Assembly: GCF_023544465.1 (NCBI RefSeq)
Contig: NZ_JALPVL010000016.1
Location: 1 to 64,000, forward strand
Direction: 5' to 3'
From: Paractinoplanes maris
Lineage (GTDB): Bacteria; Actinomycetota; Actinomycetes; Mycobacteriales; Micromonosporaceae
DNA: 64,000 nucleotides
Both the position numbers and the translations under genes were made by a program. The stretch's first letter is position 1. Each line of letters opens with the position of its first letter. A model generated the notes under the pieces. That model did not search any database, was not told the origin of the DNA, and saw only the letters and a list, made by a program, of their open reading frames with translations. This document shows positions 16,206 through 24,861 of this stretch, piece after piece.

Positions 16206-17033
16206 ATGCGGGTGGGCAAGGCCTTGATCGCGGCACTGCTGGTGGTTGTCGTCGCGGGGTGCAGCAACGCGGAGCCGCCCCGACCGGCCCTGAGCACTTC
16301 GGCGCCGGCGCCGGTCGCGGTCCTGCCCAGCGCGCCGGCGGCCGCCAAGCCCCAGGCCCATGCGATCGCGCTGGCCGCCCTCCCGGCGAACCTGCGCGGC
16401 CGTGTCCCGCAGTTCTCCCCGGCGCCCCCGGCCGCGACCAAGGTCAAGCTGCCCACCGACGGCACGGCTGGCTGGTATTCGCGGATCCCGACGGACCAGA
16501 AGGTCGCCTTCATCACGATCGACGACGGCTGGGTCAAGCACCCGCTCGCGCTCAAACTGTTTCAGGCGGCCGACGTGCCGGTCACCCTGTTCCTCGAGAT
16601 CAACGCCATCAAATCCGACCCGCAGTATTTCGCCAAGCTGCAAGCGGCCGGCGCGACCATCGAGAACCACACGATCAGCCACCCCGATCTCCGAGGCCGT
16701 TCGTACGCGTCCCAGAAACACGAGATCTGCGGCGGCGCCGACCAGCTGGCGACGTACTACGGCCGGCGGCCGACGCTGTTCCGTCCGCCGTTCGGCACCC
16801 ACGACACCACCACACTGAGGGCGGCGCACGACTGCGGGATGAAGGCGGCCTTCTATTGGAAGGAAACCACCAACAAGGGAAAGGTCCGCTTCCAGGAGGG
16901 GCCGGGCGTCAAGCCGGGCGACATCATCCTGATGCACTTCCGCGACCGCTTCGTCGACGACTTCCTCGGCGTGCTGCAGGCCATCCACAAGGCGGGCCTG
17001 ACCCCGGCCCGGCTCGAGGACTACATCCCCTGA
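16206..17033 (+). CDS. Polysaccharide deacetylase lipoprotein (CE4/NodB)
   Basis: 275 residues. The signal peptide ends in a lipobox VAGC (Cys19), so the enzyme is probably tethered outside the membrane. NodB motifs are in order: ITIDDG (Asp106/107), HTISH (His155/His159, metal), RPPFG (193-197) and LMHF near 245. It removes acetyl groups from a cell-wall or other polysaccharide; peptidoglycan, chitin and xylan are all acted on by CE4 enzymes, so the substrate is open. The nearby xylanolytic genes are convergent and separated by a terminator, so they are not co-transcribed. GAGGAAG precedes ATG 16206. Confidence 0.85.
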   Translation: MRVGKALIAALLVVVVAGCSNAEPPRPALSTSAPAPVAVLPSAPAAAKPQAHAIALAALPANLRGRVPQFSPAPPAATKVKLPTDGTAGWYSRIPTDQKVAFITIDDGWVKHPLALKLFQAADVPVTLFLEINAIKSDPQYFAKLQAAGATIENHTISHPDLRGRSYASQKHEICGGADQLATYYGRRPTLFRPPFGTHDTTTLRAAHDCGMKAAFYWKETTNKGKVRFQEGPGVKPGDIILMHFRDRFVDDFLGVLQAIHKAGLTPARLEDYIP

Positions 17034-17060
17034 CGCAAGCCCCGGCGACGCTGTTTCCCA

Positions 17061-17135
17061 GCTCCCAGCCTCGCCGCTCCTGGCTTTGCGGCTCCCAGCC
17101 TTGCGGCTCCTGGCTTTGCGGCTCCTGGCTTTGCG
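17061..17135. repeat. 15-bp tandem repeat, five copies
   Basis: Units start at 17061, 17076, 17091, 17106 and 17121 with consensus GCTCCTGGCTTTGCG; two units carry CCCAGCC variants. They lie in the short gap between the deacetylase stop and the terminator. Noncoding, probably slippage-generated. Confidence 0.85.
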
Positions 17136-17155
17136 GCTTCGATGGGCACGATTGT

Positions 17156-17193
17156 GGGCGCCGCGGTCGGAGGACGGTCCTCCCGCGGCGCCC
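17156..17193. terminator. Bidirectional hairpin terminator
   Basis: GGGCGCCGCGG (17156-17166) pairs with CCGCGGCGCCC (17183-17193), and inside it GGAGGA pairs with TCCTCC. The very stable hairpin lies between two convergent genes and can stop both. There is no long T run, as is common in actinomycetes. Confidence 0.75.
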
Positions 17194-17238
17194 GGGCCTG
17201 AAGCGCGGCCGGCCCAGCCCGTTGGCCGGCCGCGCGGC

Positions 17239-18549
17239 TCAGGCGGTGGAACAGGCGGCGCCGTTGAGCGTGAAGCTGCTCGGGGCCGCGCTGTTCCCGG
17301 TGTGGTTGGCCTGGAAGCCGATCGAGACCGAAGAGCCGGCCGCGATCGTGCCGTTGTAGGTGACGTTGCGCGCCGTCACCTGGCCGGACGTGGGCGCGTA
17401 GGTCGCGTTCCAGCCCGAGGTGATCGTCTGCCCGGCGGGCAGGGTGAAGCCGAGGCTCCAGCCGTTGACCGCCGCGCTGCCGGTGTTGGCGATCGTCACC
17501 TGAGACGTCAGACCCGTGTTCCAGCCGCTGACGGTCGTCGACACCCGGCACGCGCCCCCGGCCGGCGGAGTCGTCGGCGGAGTCGTGGGAGGTGTGGTCG
17601 GCGGGGTGGTGGGAGGCGGGGTGGTCGGGGTCGTCGTGTCGAGGCCGAAGAACTCGATCGCCAGCCGGGCCATGCCGCTCAACGGCAGCGAGTGCCCGAC
17701 ACCGGCGACGCTGATGCCCTCGACCGGCGCGGTCACGGCGGAGGACCCATAACGCGTACGGGTCCATCCGCTCCGCGGCGAATCGGTGAGCACCGGCGTC
17801 TGGCTCACGCCGAGCACGTTCGTCCACTGCTTGATCTGCTCGGCGAAGTTCGGGTATTGCAGCGTGGCGTCCGTGGTGCCGTGGACGACCTGCATCCGCG
17901 GGCGCCGGCCGGTGTAGCCGGGGTAGGCTGCGCGCACCAGATCACCCCACGCCTGTGGCGTCTTGCTGACCTGGCCGTTGGCGCAGGCGCTGTTCCACAG
18001 CGAGCCGTCGGTGGTGGCGAAACAGCCGAACGGCACGCCCATGAACGCGGAACCGGCCGCGAACACGTCCGGGTAGTCGCCCAGCAACACGTTGGTGGCC
18101 ATCGCGCCCGAGGAGGCGCCGGAGACGAACGTACGGCTGGGATCGGTGCCATAACGCTGTTGCACGTATCGCACCATCGACACGATGCCGGCCGGGTCGC
18201 TGGTGCTGTCGTGCTTCAGAGCGCCCGGGGTGGACACGTCGAAGCACTGGCCGGAGCGGGTCGCCGACGGGTAGACGACGAGGAAGCCGTACTGGTCGGC
18301 GAGCGAGGCGAACTCCGTACCGGAAAAGAAGGCCGGCCCGGTGCCGGTGCAGTAATGCACGGCCACCAGCAGCGCCGGGTTGGCGGCCACCCGATCCGGC
18401 ACGTAGAGGTGCATGCGCAGGTTGGTGGGGTTGGCGCCGAAGCCGGTGACCTCCTGGAGGCTGGCGGCCGACGCCGGCAGGGCCGGGGCGACGAGGGCGA
18501 GGCCGGTGGCCGCCAGAGCGGCGACCACCCAGCGCCGGAGCTTGTTCAT
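17239..18549 (-). CDS. Acetylxylan esterase (CE1/PHB-depolymerase-like) with CBM2
   Basis: A 436-residue secreted enzyme. Signal peptide about 1-29 (ending ASA). Esterase domain about 30-315 with nucleophile motif GASSG, acid in GTTDATLQYP and His in GVGHSLPLSG. A Thr/Pro linker of TTPP repeats (about 315-335) leads to a family 2 carbohydrate-binding module with spaced tryptophans (SGWNTG, NGWSLGF, SGWNATY). It deacetylates xylan so that the xylanase can cut. ATGA overlap (18546-18549) with the upstream xylanase stop shows a coupled two-gene operon. A feruloyl esterase is an alternative reading. Confidence 0.88.
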   Translation of the reverse strand: MNKLRRWVVAALAATGLALVAPALPASAASLQEVTGFGANPTNLRMHLYVPDRVAANPALLVAVHYCTGTGPAFFSGTEFASLADQYGFLVVYPSATRSGQCFDVSTPGALKHDSTSDPAGIVSMVRYVQQRYGTDPSRTFVSGASSGAMATNVLLGDYPDVFAAGSAFMGVPFGCFATTDGSLWNSACANGQVSKTPQAWGDLVRAAYPGYTGRRPRMQVVHGTTDATLQYPNFAEQIKQWTNVLGVSQTPVLTDSPRSGWTRTRYGSSAVTAPVEGISVAGVGHSLPLSGMARLAIEFFGLDTTTPTTPPPTTPPTTPPTTPPTTPPAGGACRVSTTVSGWNTGLTSQVTIANTGSAAVNGWSLGFTLPAGQTITSGWNATYAPTSGQVTARNVTYNGTIAAGSSVSIGFQANHTGNSAAPSSFTLNGAACSTA

Positions 18550-19904
18550 CGGGCCGTGCAGGTCGCGGACGACGGCCCGGTGCCGGTGCCCTGGAAGCCG
18601 AACTCGGTGCTGGCGCCGGCGTTGACCGAGCCGTTGTAGGCGACGTTCGAGAAGCTGACGGCACCGCTCGAACCGCTGGACTGCGCGTTCCAGGAGTTGG
18701 TGACGGACGATCCGGAGGACAGGGTCAGCCCGGCGGTCCAGCCGGCGAGCCGGGACGCACCCGCGGTGACCTTGACAGTGGCGACGAAGCCACCGGTCCA
18801 CTGGTTGAGCGCGATCGTCGCCGTGCAGCCGGATCCGGTGGGCGGCGGCGGGGTCGACGTGCTCGGCGGCGGGGTGCTCGGCGGGGTGGAGCCACCGTTG
18901 AGGGCGTCCAGAGCGGCGGTGTACGCGGGCTTCTTGTTACCGCTGCCGTCGAACAGCAGTGGAGTGCCGCTGGCCCGCCACGAGTCCGAATCGCGGATGC
19001 CCCACACGGTGATGCCGTTGCAGCGGGTGACGGCCAGGCAGGCGCGCACGGCCGAGGCGTACGAGTTGGCCTGTGCCGTTCCGGAGCCCTCGATGTCGAG
19101 CTCGGTGATCTGCACGTCGACGCCCAGATCGGCGAAGCGCTGCAGGTTGGCCTGATAGTCGGCGGGCAGCGGGGAATTCGCGTTGAAGTGCGACTGGAAG
19201 CCGACGCAGTCGATGGGCACGCCGCGCGCCTTGAAGTCCTGAACCATCGCGTAGACGCCGTTGCTCTTCGCGTTCTGCCCGTCGGTGTTGTAGTCGTTGT
19301 AGCAGAGCTTGGCGGCGGGGTCGGCGGCGCGGGCGGCCCGGAACGCGACCTCGATCCAGTCGTTGCCGGTGCGCTGCAGGTTGGAGTCGCGGCGGCCGCC
19401 GGAACCGCCGTCGGCGAAGGCCTCGTTGACGACGTCCCACGAGTCGATCTGACCCTTGTAGTGGGTGGCGACCTGGGTGACGTGGTTGACCATGGCGTTG
19501 CGCAGCGCGGTGCCGCTGAGGTTCTGGGCCCAGCCCGGCTGCTGCGAGTGCCAGGCCAGAGCGTGACCGCGGACCTTGGCCCCGTTGGCCTTGGCCCGGG
19601 CGACGATCTGATCGGCCGAGCCGTACGAGAAGGAGCCCTGCGTCGGCTCGGTGGCGTCCCACTTCATCTCGTTCTCGGGAGTGACCGAGTTGAACTCGCG
19701 GTCGAGGATGCCGGAGTAGGTGGAGTCGCTGAGCTTGTACGCGGCGACGGCGGTGCCGAAGTAGCGGCCGTGCTCGGCGGCGGACGCGCCGAGCGTGGTG
19801 GCGGCCTCGGCGGCGGAGGCGACGGTGACGGCGCCGGCAGCCGCGGCCAGAGCAGCGGCGGCAGCGAGGACCCGGCGACGTCGTGGGGAACGAGTGGTGT
19901 CCAT
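18546..19904 (-). CDS. Secreted GH10 endo-1,4-beta-xylanase with CBM2
   Basis: 452 residues. An Arg-rich signal peptide (RSPRRRRVLA, possibly Tat) ends near residue 36. The GH10 barrel spans about 40-340 with NEMKWD, HALAWHSQQP, acid/base glutamate in WDVVNEAF and nucleophile glutamate in QITELDI. A Pro/Ser/Thr linker (about 345-362) joins a C-terminal CBM2 with three spaced Trp (NQWTGG, AGWTAG, NSWNAQ). It hydrolyses xylan backbone outside the cell. ATG 19904 is preceded by GGAAGG. A CebR-like operator lies 32 bases upstream of the start codon, linking control to cello-oligosaccharide sensing. Confidence 0.95.
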   Translation of the reverse strand: MDTTRSPRRRRVLAAAAALAAAAGAVTVASAAEAATTLGASAAEHGRYFGTAVAAYKLSDSTYSGILDREFNSVTPENEMKWDATEPTQGSFSYGSADQIVARAKANGAKVRGHALAWHSQQPGWAQNLSGTALRNAMVNHVTQVATHYKGQIDSWDVVNEAFADGGSGGRRDSNLQRTGNDWIEVAFRAARAADPAAKLCYNDYNTDGQNAKSNGVYAMVQDFKARGVPIDCVGFQSHFNANSPLPADYQANLQRFADLGVDVQITELDIEGSGTAQANSYASAVRACLAVTRCNGITVWGIRDSDSWRASGTPLLFDGSGNKKPAYTAALDALNGGSTPPSTPPPSTSTPPPPTGSGCTATIALNQWTGGFVATVKVTAGASRLAGWTAGLTLSSGSSVTNSWNAQSSGSSGAVSFSNVAYNGSVNAGASTEFGFQGTGTGPSSATCTAR

Positions 19905-19935
19905 GGTGGAGCCTTCCGAGCGGACGGAGCGCTGG

Positions 19936-19949
19936 TGGGAGCGCTCCCG
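19936..19949. promoter_or_regulatory. CebR-like operator
   Basis: TGGGAGCGCTCCCG matches 13 of 14 bases of the CebR (LacI-family) box TGGGAGCGCTCCCA known in streptomycetes and relatives. It sits between the likely promoter and the xylanase start. A second partial palindrome, CGAAACGTTAACG (19979-19991), resembles xylan-regulator boxes but is incomplete. Confidence 0.75.
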
Positions 19950-20102
19950 GGGATGCGACAGAAAGTGACCCGGATCGATCGAAACGTTAACGGCACGTTC
20001 CGGTATCCACAACGACCAATATTCTTTCCAGTGCGCTCCGCCGAGGCCCTGGAGGCGGCATGAGCTGCCGGAATTGGCGTCGGAGGCGGCCGTAAGTTTC
20101 GG

Positions 20103-20603
20103 TCAGATCGTCGGCTTTTCGTCCTGCCGGGCTCGTCCTGCGTCGCCCTTGGACGCGTGAAACTCTTCCAACATCGACAGGCGCGGGTATCCCCACGGTT
20201 TGCGCGTCACCTCGGCTCGGACGGCCGGAGAGCTCTCGAGGACGTGATGGCAGTATCTCAACCACGCGCTTTCGGGCTTGGCGGCAGGCACCGCGGAAAG
20301 ATTGTGCAACCCGATGTTCAGCACATCCGCGTACATCGCCGCAACCATCTGGACTTTGCCCGCGTCAGCCTCATCCAAGGGCCGATCACTGCGCTCAGGT
20401 GCAAAATGCGGGATGAGAGAGGGATCCTCCACGAGATAATGCTGGACGTTTCGGAGGCTGTTGAGAGTCTCCTGCAACGTGGCTACGCCATCACGGGTGG
20501 CTTGGTTACCCACCTGCCTGGCCAGTGCGCGCGCCTGAAATCCGGCGAACAGCAGAGACCCGATGATACCGAAAGCACCGATGAGCGCCAATGCGGTTGC
20601 CAT
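20103..20603 (-). CDS. Hypothetical protein with one N-terminal membrane helix (DUF6082-like)
   Basis: 166 residues. One helix (about 4-24, ending FAGFQARALARQ) is followed by a cytoplasmic or exposed helical domain with a conserved-looking LVEDPSLIPHFAP segment and MYADVLNIG. Members of the actinobacterial DUF6082 group have this architecture, so that is my tentative placement. ATG 20603 follows GGAGAG. Divergent from the next gene, 150 bases away. No function can be proposed. Confidence 0.6.
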   Translation of the reverse strand: MATALALIGAFGIIGSLLFAGFQARALARQVGNQATRDGVATLQETLNSLRNVQHYLVEDPSLIPHFAPERSDRPLDEADAGKVQMVAAMYADVLNIGLHNLSAVPAAKPESAWLRYCHHVLESSPAVRAEVTRKPWGYPRLSMLEEFHASKGDAGRARQDEKPTI

Positions 20604-20753
20604 GGTCAGCTCTCCACTTTTGACGAGCCTTCGAAAACGCTTGTGCTGGTCAGAGTAGGCACGTTCCGCAAGTGCCGGTGCCGGCGTGATGGTTCACCGC
20701 CGAGGTGGTCGTCGCCCCGCGAATTGTCGTAGGGCGTCGATAGCATCCGCGGC

Positions 20754-22457
20754 ATGAGTTCAGGCGTGGTGTCAGCTCGGCAGGTCCTCGACCGGTTCGA
20801 TGGCGGTGATGGCTCGGCCGCCCCGTCCGCGTCGCCCGCCGAGCGGGTCGCGTGGGCCGGCGCGCTCATCGACACCGGCGATCTGGATGCCGCCACCGAT
20901 CAGCTGACTGCCGCGTTGCTGACCGACGCGTCGGTGCCAGTGACACTGCTGGCCGTGGTGCGTCGCCTCACCGGCCGGCACGCCCGATCGATGGTGCGCG
21001 TCGCCATCGACAGCGGCCGGGTCACCGTGATGTCCGCCGAGTTCCATCCACGGCCGGTTGCCGGCGCGCTGGCTCACCTCGCCGCAGGATCGGACGAGGC
21101 CGAGGAGGCATTGCTGCGGGCGGCGCTCGTGGTCGGGGAGTACGAGGACCACGCGGGCACCGGCTACCGGCGGCATCGAGCGCACCGCATCGCCGCGGTC
21201 CTGGCCGTCCTGGCCGATGCGCATCGCGGCGAGCCGGAGCGGTTGGATCTCTGGGCCGCCATCCTCGGCGAGGCCGATCGTCCCCGGCTGCTCGCCGCAG
21301 CCGGGCTGCTGGGTCCGCTCGGCCTGGCCGAGATCGACCGGCGCTGCGGCGAGCCGGACGACGAGACCGACAGATACGAAGCGGTTCCGGCAGTGCGTGC
21401 CCTCGCCGAGTCCGGCCGGCTGACGGAGGCTTTGGAACTGGCCGCGCGGCTCCAGCCGTACGCCCGGCAGGAGTCCCTCGTCGCCGTGGCACAGATCGTG
21501 ACGGACGACAGCGAGGCGCGGACCGTGGTGGCCGCGTTCCGGAAATGCCCCAAAGTCAGTCGGGAACGCGGCCAGCAAGGGATACACCGGCATCGACTCG
21601 CTCTGGTGCTGCTCACCTTCGGCCGGATCGACGACGCACTGAGCGAGCTGGCCAAGATGCGCGACTGTCGATACGTCGGGTTCGGTCCCGCCGAGCTGGT
21701 GGCGGAACTCGTGCAATGGTTCGGCCAGCGGCCGGAGGAGGCCACCGCCCAGCGTGTGCGGGCTCTGCTCGACGTGCTGCTGACCCCGAATGTCATCCAC
21801 CAGGACCTGGCCGAGCAGGTTGCCGGTGTGCTCCACCGCGTCTTCGTGCTCGCCGATCCGGCGCTGCGAACGGAAATCGTCGACACGTACGCGGTGCCGC
21901 TCCGAGCCAAGTTGCGGTCGGAGCACGCGCTCGTCGATGTCGGCCTGGCGGCCGGACTGCTCACGATCGGCCGGGCCGAGGCAGCGATGGATGTTCTTCG
22001 CGCCGGCGCGGCGGCGACCTCGCCGGGCCGGCGACTGCCCCACATGGCGCACCCGCTGATCGAGGCAGCCATGGAGGCCGACCTGGCCGGACGCCATCCC
22101 GACCTCTTCGACGAGCTCTTCGGCACGATCGCGGCGTTGGCATTCTCCTTGCCGCCGTCGAGCTGGGACCCAGCCGTTCGTCTCGGTGCCGCCGGCCGGG
22201 AGACGGCTGCGCGGCAGCTCGATCGGTTCACCGTGCAGTTCGCCGGCCGGTGGGCCGATTGGCTCGCCGCAGCGGCAGCCGAGACCGGCGACTTCGACAC
22301 CTTGCACACACTGCTGGAGAACGCGACCGGCCAACCGTGGGCCTTGATGATCAGCCGCCACCTCGCGGGGGCCCTGCAACGCCACGGCGACGCGGCTGCC
22401 GCTCACGCGCTGGCCAACGTCTGCGGCCTGCAACTCACACCGCGTGGCGCCGATTGA
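20754..22457 (+). CDS. Hypothetical helical-repeat protein
   Basis: 567 residues, cytoplasmic, no signal or membrane helix. Repeated patterns of paired helices (DTGDLDAATDQLTAALL, SGRLTEALELAARLQPYA, FGRIDDALSELAKMR) look like TPR or similar solenoid repeats. The repeated G-R/D-x-x-x-A phrase recurs roughly every 35-60 residues. I recognise no enzyme motif. It may be a scaffold or regulatory binding protein. The start at ATG 20754 has a weak ribosome site. It faces an EEP-family gene, with a hexanucleotide repeat between them. Confidence 0.65.
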   Translation: MSSGVVSARQVLDRFDGGDGSAAPSASPAERVAWAGALIDTGDLDAATDQLTAALLTDASVPVTLLAVVRRLTGRHARSMVRVAIDSGRVTVMSAEFHPRPVAGALAHLAAGSDEAEEALLRAALVVGEYEDHAGTGYRRHRAHRIAAVLAVLADAHRGEPERLDLWAAILGEADRPRLLAAAGLLGPLGLAEIDRRCGEPDDETDRYEAVPAVRALAESGRLTEALELAARLQPYARQESLVAVAQIVTDDSEARTVVAAFRKCPKVSRERGQQGIHRHRLALVLLTFGRIDDALSELAKMRDCRYVGFGPAELVAELVQWFGQRPEEATAQRVRALLDVLLTPNVIHQDLAEQVAGVLHRVFVLADPALRTEIVDTYAVPLRAKLRSEHALVDVGLAAGLLTIGRAEAAMDVLRAGAAATSPGRRLPHMAHPLIEAAMEADLAGRHPDLFDELFGTIAALAFSLPPSSWDPAVRLGAAGRETAARQLDRFTVQFAGRWADWLAAAAAETGDFDTLHTLLENATGQPWALMISRHLAGALQRHGDAAAAHALANVCGLQLTPRGAD

Positions 22458-22494
22458 TCAGTGACCGCAGACCTGCGGGCGCGGACGGTGCCGG

Positions 22495-22536
22495 CTTCGG
22501 CTTCGGCTTCGGCTTCGGCTTCGGCTTCGGCTTCGG
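22495..22536. repeat. (CTTCGG)7 microsatellite
   Basis: Seven perfect CTTCGG hexamers in the gap between two convergent genes. In RNA such units could form many small UUCG-containing hairpins. A polymorphic slippage site is likely. Confidence 0.9.
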
Positions 22537-22543
22537 CAACGCG

Positions 22544-23395
22544 TCAATGCCGCTCCGGAGGCGGAGCGAGGTCAGCGACGAGACCGTAGTGGTCGCTGAT
22601 GGTGGTATGCGGCTGGTCGAATGTCCGGGCGCAGTTCATGACGCGCAGAGTTGGCCCGCCGTGAGCCCCGCAACGCACCAGGATGTAGTCGATCCGGCGG
22701 TATGGCCAATCCCAGTCGGAGCCATTCGGATTGGCCGGCACGAACGTGTCTCCGTCCGGCCGATCAGCATGTCCGTGCGTGGAGGTCCAGGCGTCGCGGT
22801 AGCAGACGCTCATACCGTCCACACCGTGATGGCCGGTGAGGAAGCGGAGGCTGTCGGCCTGCGGCTCGGCATCGAGGTCGCCCGCGAGCACCACATGCCC
22901 GGGTTGTTCGGTGAGGACGTCCTCCACGGCACGGGCGACCACGAGCGCCTGCAGGGTGCGCTCGTGTTCATGGTCGAGCTGGTAGTCAGGGAAATGATGG
23001 AGCATCCAGACGCGCCCTATCGGCTCGGGCACGAGGACTTCGATGAGAAGGGCGGTGCACGCGAAGTCATGCGTACGAGGCGTGACGCGTAAGTCCAGTT
23101 CGACGACTCGGCCCACCGGCCAGCGACTCGCCGTGGTGATGCCCTGACCATTGGGTTCGCGGGTCGCGGAGTGCACAAGGTGATACTCGGGGCCAAGAAC
23201 ATCGCGGGCCTGGTCGAGGGTCGTGTCCGCAGGACCCTCGGGAGCAACGATCGTCTCCTGGAGAGCGACGAGGTCGGCGTCCATATGCGCGAACTCCGCC
23301 TTCAGGACACCGCGCCGCTCAGGCCAGCGGTCCCCTTTACCCCAGACGTTCAGGGTCGCTATCCGCAGTCGTACGCCCTCTGCTCGCCCCGTCAT
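22544..23395 (-). CDS. Endonuclease/exonuclease/phosphatase family protein
   Basis: 283 residues with the EEP fold. Metal and catalytic motifs are in order: IATLNVWGKG (about 12-21), LVALQETI (Glu near 47), GDLDAEPQADS (replacing the usual GDFN), RRIDYILVR and a terminal SDHYGLVADL (His-Asp). EEP members cleave nucleic acids, phospholipids or inositol phosphates; nothing here fixes the substrate. No signal peptide, so intracellular. The ATG has no strong ribosome site. Confidence 0.8.
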   Translation of the reverse strand: MTGRAEGVRLRIATLNVWGKGDRWPERRGVLKAEFAHMDADLVALQETIVAPEGPADTTLDQARDVLGPEYHLVHSATREPNGQGITTASRWPVGRVVELDLRVTPRTHDFACTALLIEVLVPEPIGRVWMLHHFPDYQLDHEHERTLQALVVARAVEDVLTEQPGHVVLAGDLDAEPQADSLRFLTGHHGVDGMSVCYRDAWTSTHGHADRPDGDTFVPANPNGSDWDWPYRRIDYILVRCGAHGGPTLRVMNCARTFDQPHTTISDHYGLVADLAPPPERH

Positions 23396-23463
23396 GCTTC
23401 GATCTCACAGCATGGTCGCGCCTGACGGAAGGATTACCCATCAGGCTTGGTCGATGGGAAAAA

Positions 23464-23495
23464 GATGTCCGGCGGATCGGAGTCCGCCGGACATC
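23464..23495 (-). terminator. Intrinsic terminator of the HhH gene
   Basis: GATGTCCGGCGGA (23464-23476) and TCCGCCGGACATC (23483-23495) form a perfect 13-bp stem with a 6-base loop. On the minus strand it is followed by TTTTTCCC, making a classical rho-independent terminator 23 bases past the stop at 23519. Confidence 0.9.
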
Positions 23496-23518
23496 GGAGT
23501 GCTGGTTGCTGGGATCGG

Positions 23519-24778
23519 TCAGTTGGTGGTGACGGCCAGTTCCTTGGCGCGCTCGGGCCACGACGGAAGCGTGGGGGCCAAGCGCAGGCCCGCCGAGGTG
23601 ACGGCGGCGCGGAGGGTGGGGACGTCGGTTTCGGAGAGCTGCTGGAACGTGGTGATGCCGCTGGCGGCCAGGGCCATGGCCATCTTCGGGCCGATGCCGG
23701 CGATCTTGGTGAGGTCGTCGGGCTCGGTGATCGTGGCTACGGCGACCGGGGTGGGGACGGCGGCGACCTCGTCGGCCTCGGCGATACCGGGGACGGCGGC
23801 TGTGGTGTCCCCGGTGGAGACGACCGGCTCGGGCGCCGCGATCGGCTCAGGCGCCGCGATCGGCTCAGGCGCCGCGATCGGCTCAGGCGCCGCGATCGGC
23901 TCGGCGACCACGGGGGCCGCGACCACGGGCTCAGTGATCGGCTCGGCGACCGCAATCGGCTCGGCGACCACGGGGGCCGCAACTACGGGCTCAGTGATCG
24001 GCTCGGTCAGGGTCGCCGACGCCGGGGCGGGCTCGCCGGCGGCAAGCGGCTCGGTGGCGACCAGCGGCTCGGAGACCGCCGGGGCGGCCACCACGGCGGG
24101 CTTCGGCTTGCGGGTCCGGGTCGCGCGCGGCTTCGGGACGGGCTTGGTCGCCTCGGGCTGGGGGACGACGGGAGGCTCCGTCACGGCGACCGGCGCGGCT
24201 GCGGCCGAGACGGCGACCGGCTCGGGGCGGGCGGCGCTGATCGGCTCGCGCTCGGTGGCCGGCTCGCCGAGCGGCGTGATCGGCTCGGTGTCGACGACCG
24301 GCTCGGTGTCGACGACCGGCTCGGTGTCAACGACTGGCTCGGGCTCGGCCACGGGGTCGGTCGCGGCGATCGGCTCGGGTTTCGCGGCGGGCTGGACATC
24401 CGCGACCGGCTCGGCGATCGCGAGCGGCTCGACGTCAACATCCGTCACGGAATCGGCGTCGGCCAGCGGCTTGGAGTCCGCGCCCGGCACGGCGTCGATC
24501 AGCGGCTTGGTGTCCTCATTCGGCACGGCATCGGCGTCAGTCAGTGGGTTGGCGTCCGCGGCCGGGGTGGGGTCGGTCAGGGAGGAAGCGGCCTGTTCGG
24601 GCTGTGGCTCGTCCTCGGGGGTGGTGGCTTCGGCCGGGGCGGTGGTGGCCGAGGCGGTGGTGGCGGCGGGAATCGGCACGTCGGTGGGGGCGGGCTTGGG
24701 GGTGCGCTGGGCGCGCACGAACCAACCGGCCACGAAACCGACGACGACCCCGGCAACAAGGGAGAGGAACGATGCCAT
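23519..24778 (-). CDS. Membrane-anchored repeat protein with C-terminal helix-hairpin-helix
   Basis: 419 residues. A short N-terminal helix (MASFLSLVAGVVVGFVAG) anchors a long Glu/Pro/Ala/Val linker of about 320 residues. At the C-terminus lies a helix-hairpin-helix-like domain (KIAGIGPKMAMALAASGI). The linker has tandem EPIAAP (four) and EPVVDT (three) units. HhH domains of this kind bind DNA nonspecifically, so a membrane-DNA or membrane-ribosome tether is possible but speculative. ATG 24778 has GGAGCCC upstream and starts the hydrophobic helix. Confidence 0.7.
   Translation of the reverse strand: MASFLSLVAGVVVGFVAGWFVRAQRTPKPAPTDVPIPAATTASATTAPAEATTPEDEPQPEQAASSLTDPTPAADANPLTDADAVPNEDTKPLIDAVPGADSKPLADADSVTDVDVEPLAIAEPVADVQPAAKPEPIAATDPVAEPEPVVDTEPVVDTEPVVDTEPITPLGEPATEREPISAARPEPVAVSAAAAPVAVTEPPVVPQPEATKPVPKPRATRTRKPKPAVVAAPAVSEPLVATEPLAAGEPAPASATLTEPITEPVVAAPVVAEPIAVAEPITEPVVAAPVVAEPIAAPEPIAAPEPIAAPEPIAAPEPVVSTGDTTAAVPGIAEADEVAAVPTPVAVATITEPDDLTKIAGIGPKMAMALAASGITTFQQLSETDVPTLRAAVTSAGLRLAPTLPSWPERAKELAVTTN
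23825..23896. repeat. 18-bp tandem repeat in coding sequence (EPIAAP)
   Basis: Four nearly identical 18-bp units from 23825, encoding four copies of a six-residue unit on the minus strand. They are adjacent to the 60-bp duplication at 23901-24020. Confidence 0.9.
23901..24020. repeat. 60-bp in-frame duplication in the linker gene
   Basis: TCGGCGACCACGGGGGCCGC is repeated exactly 60 bases apart (23901 and 23961), along with its surroundings. It encodes a repeated EPVVAAPVVAEPIA block. Confidence 0.85.
24281..24334. repeat. 18-bp tandem repeat in coding sequence (EPVVDT)
   Basis: CGGCTCGGTGTCGACGAC three times (24281, 24299, 24317; the last has one change). Each copy encodes a six-residue unit of the linker. 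Confidence 0.9.
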
Positions 24779-24861
24779 AAAAGGGCTCCGAACAATGAGA
24801 GCTGCGTATGTGGCGCGCAGCATCGCACATCCGCCCTTATGCGCACCATGAGGGTGGTACG

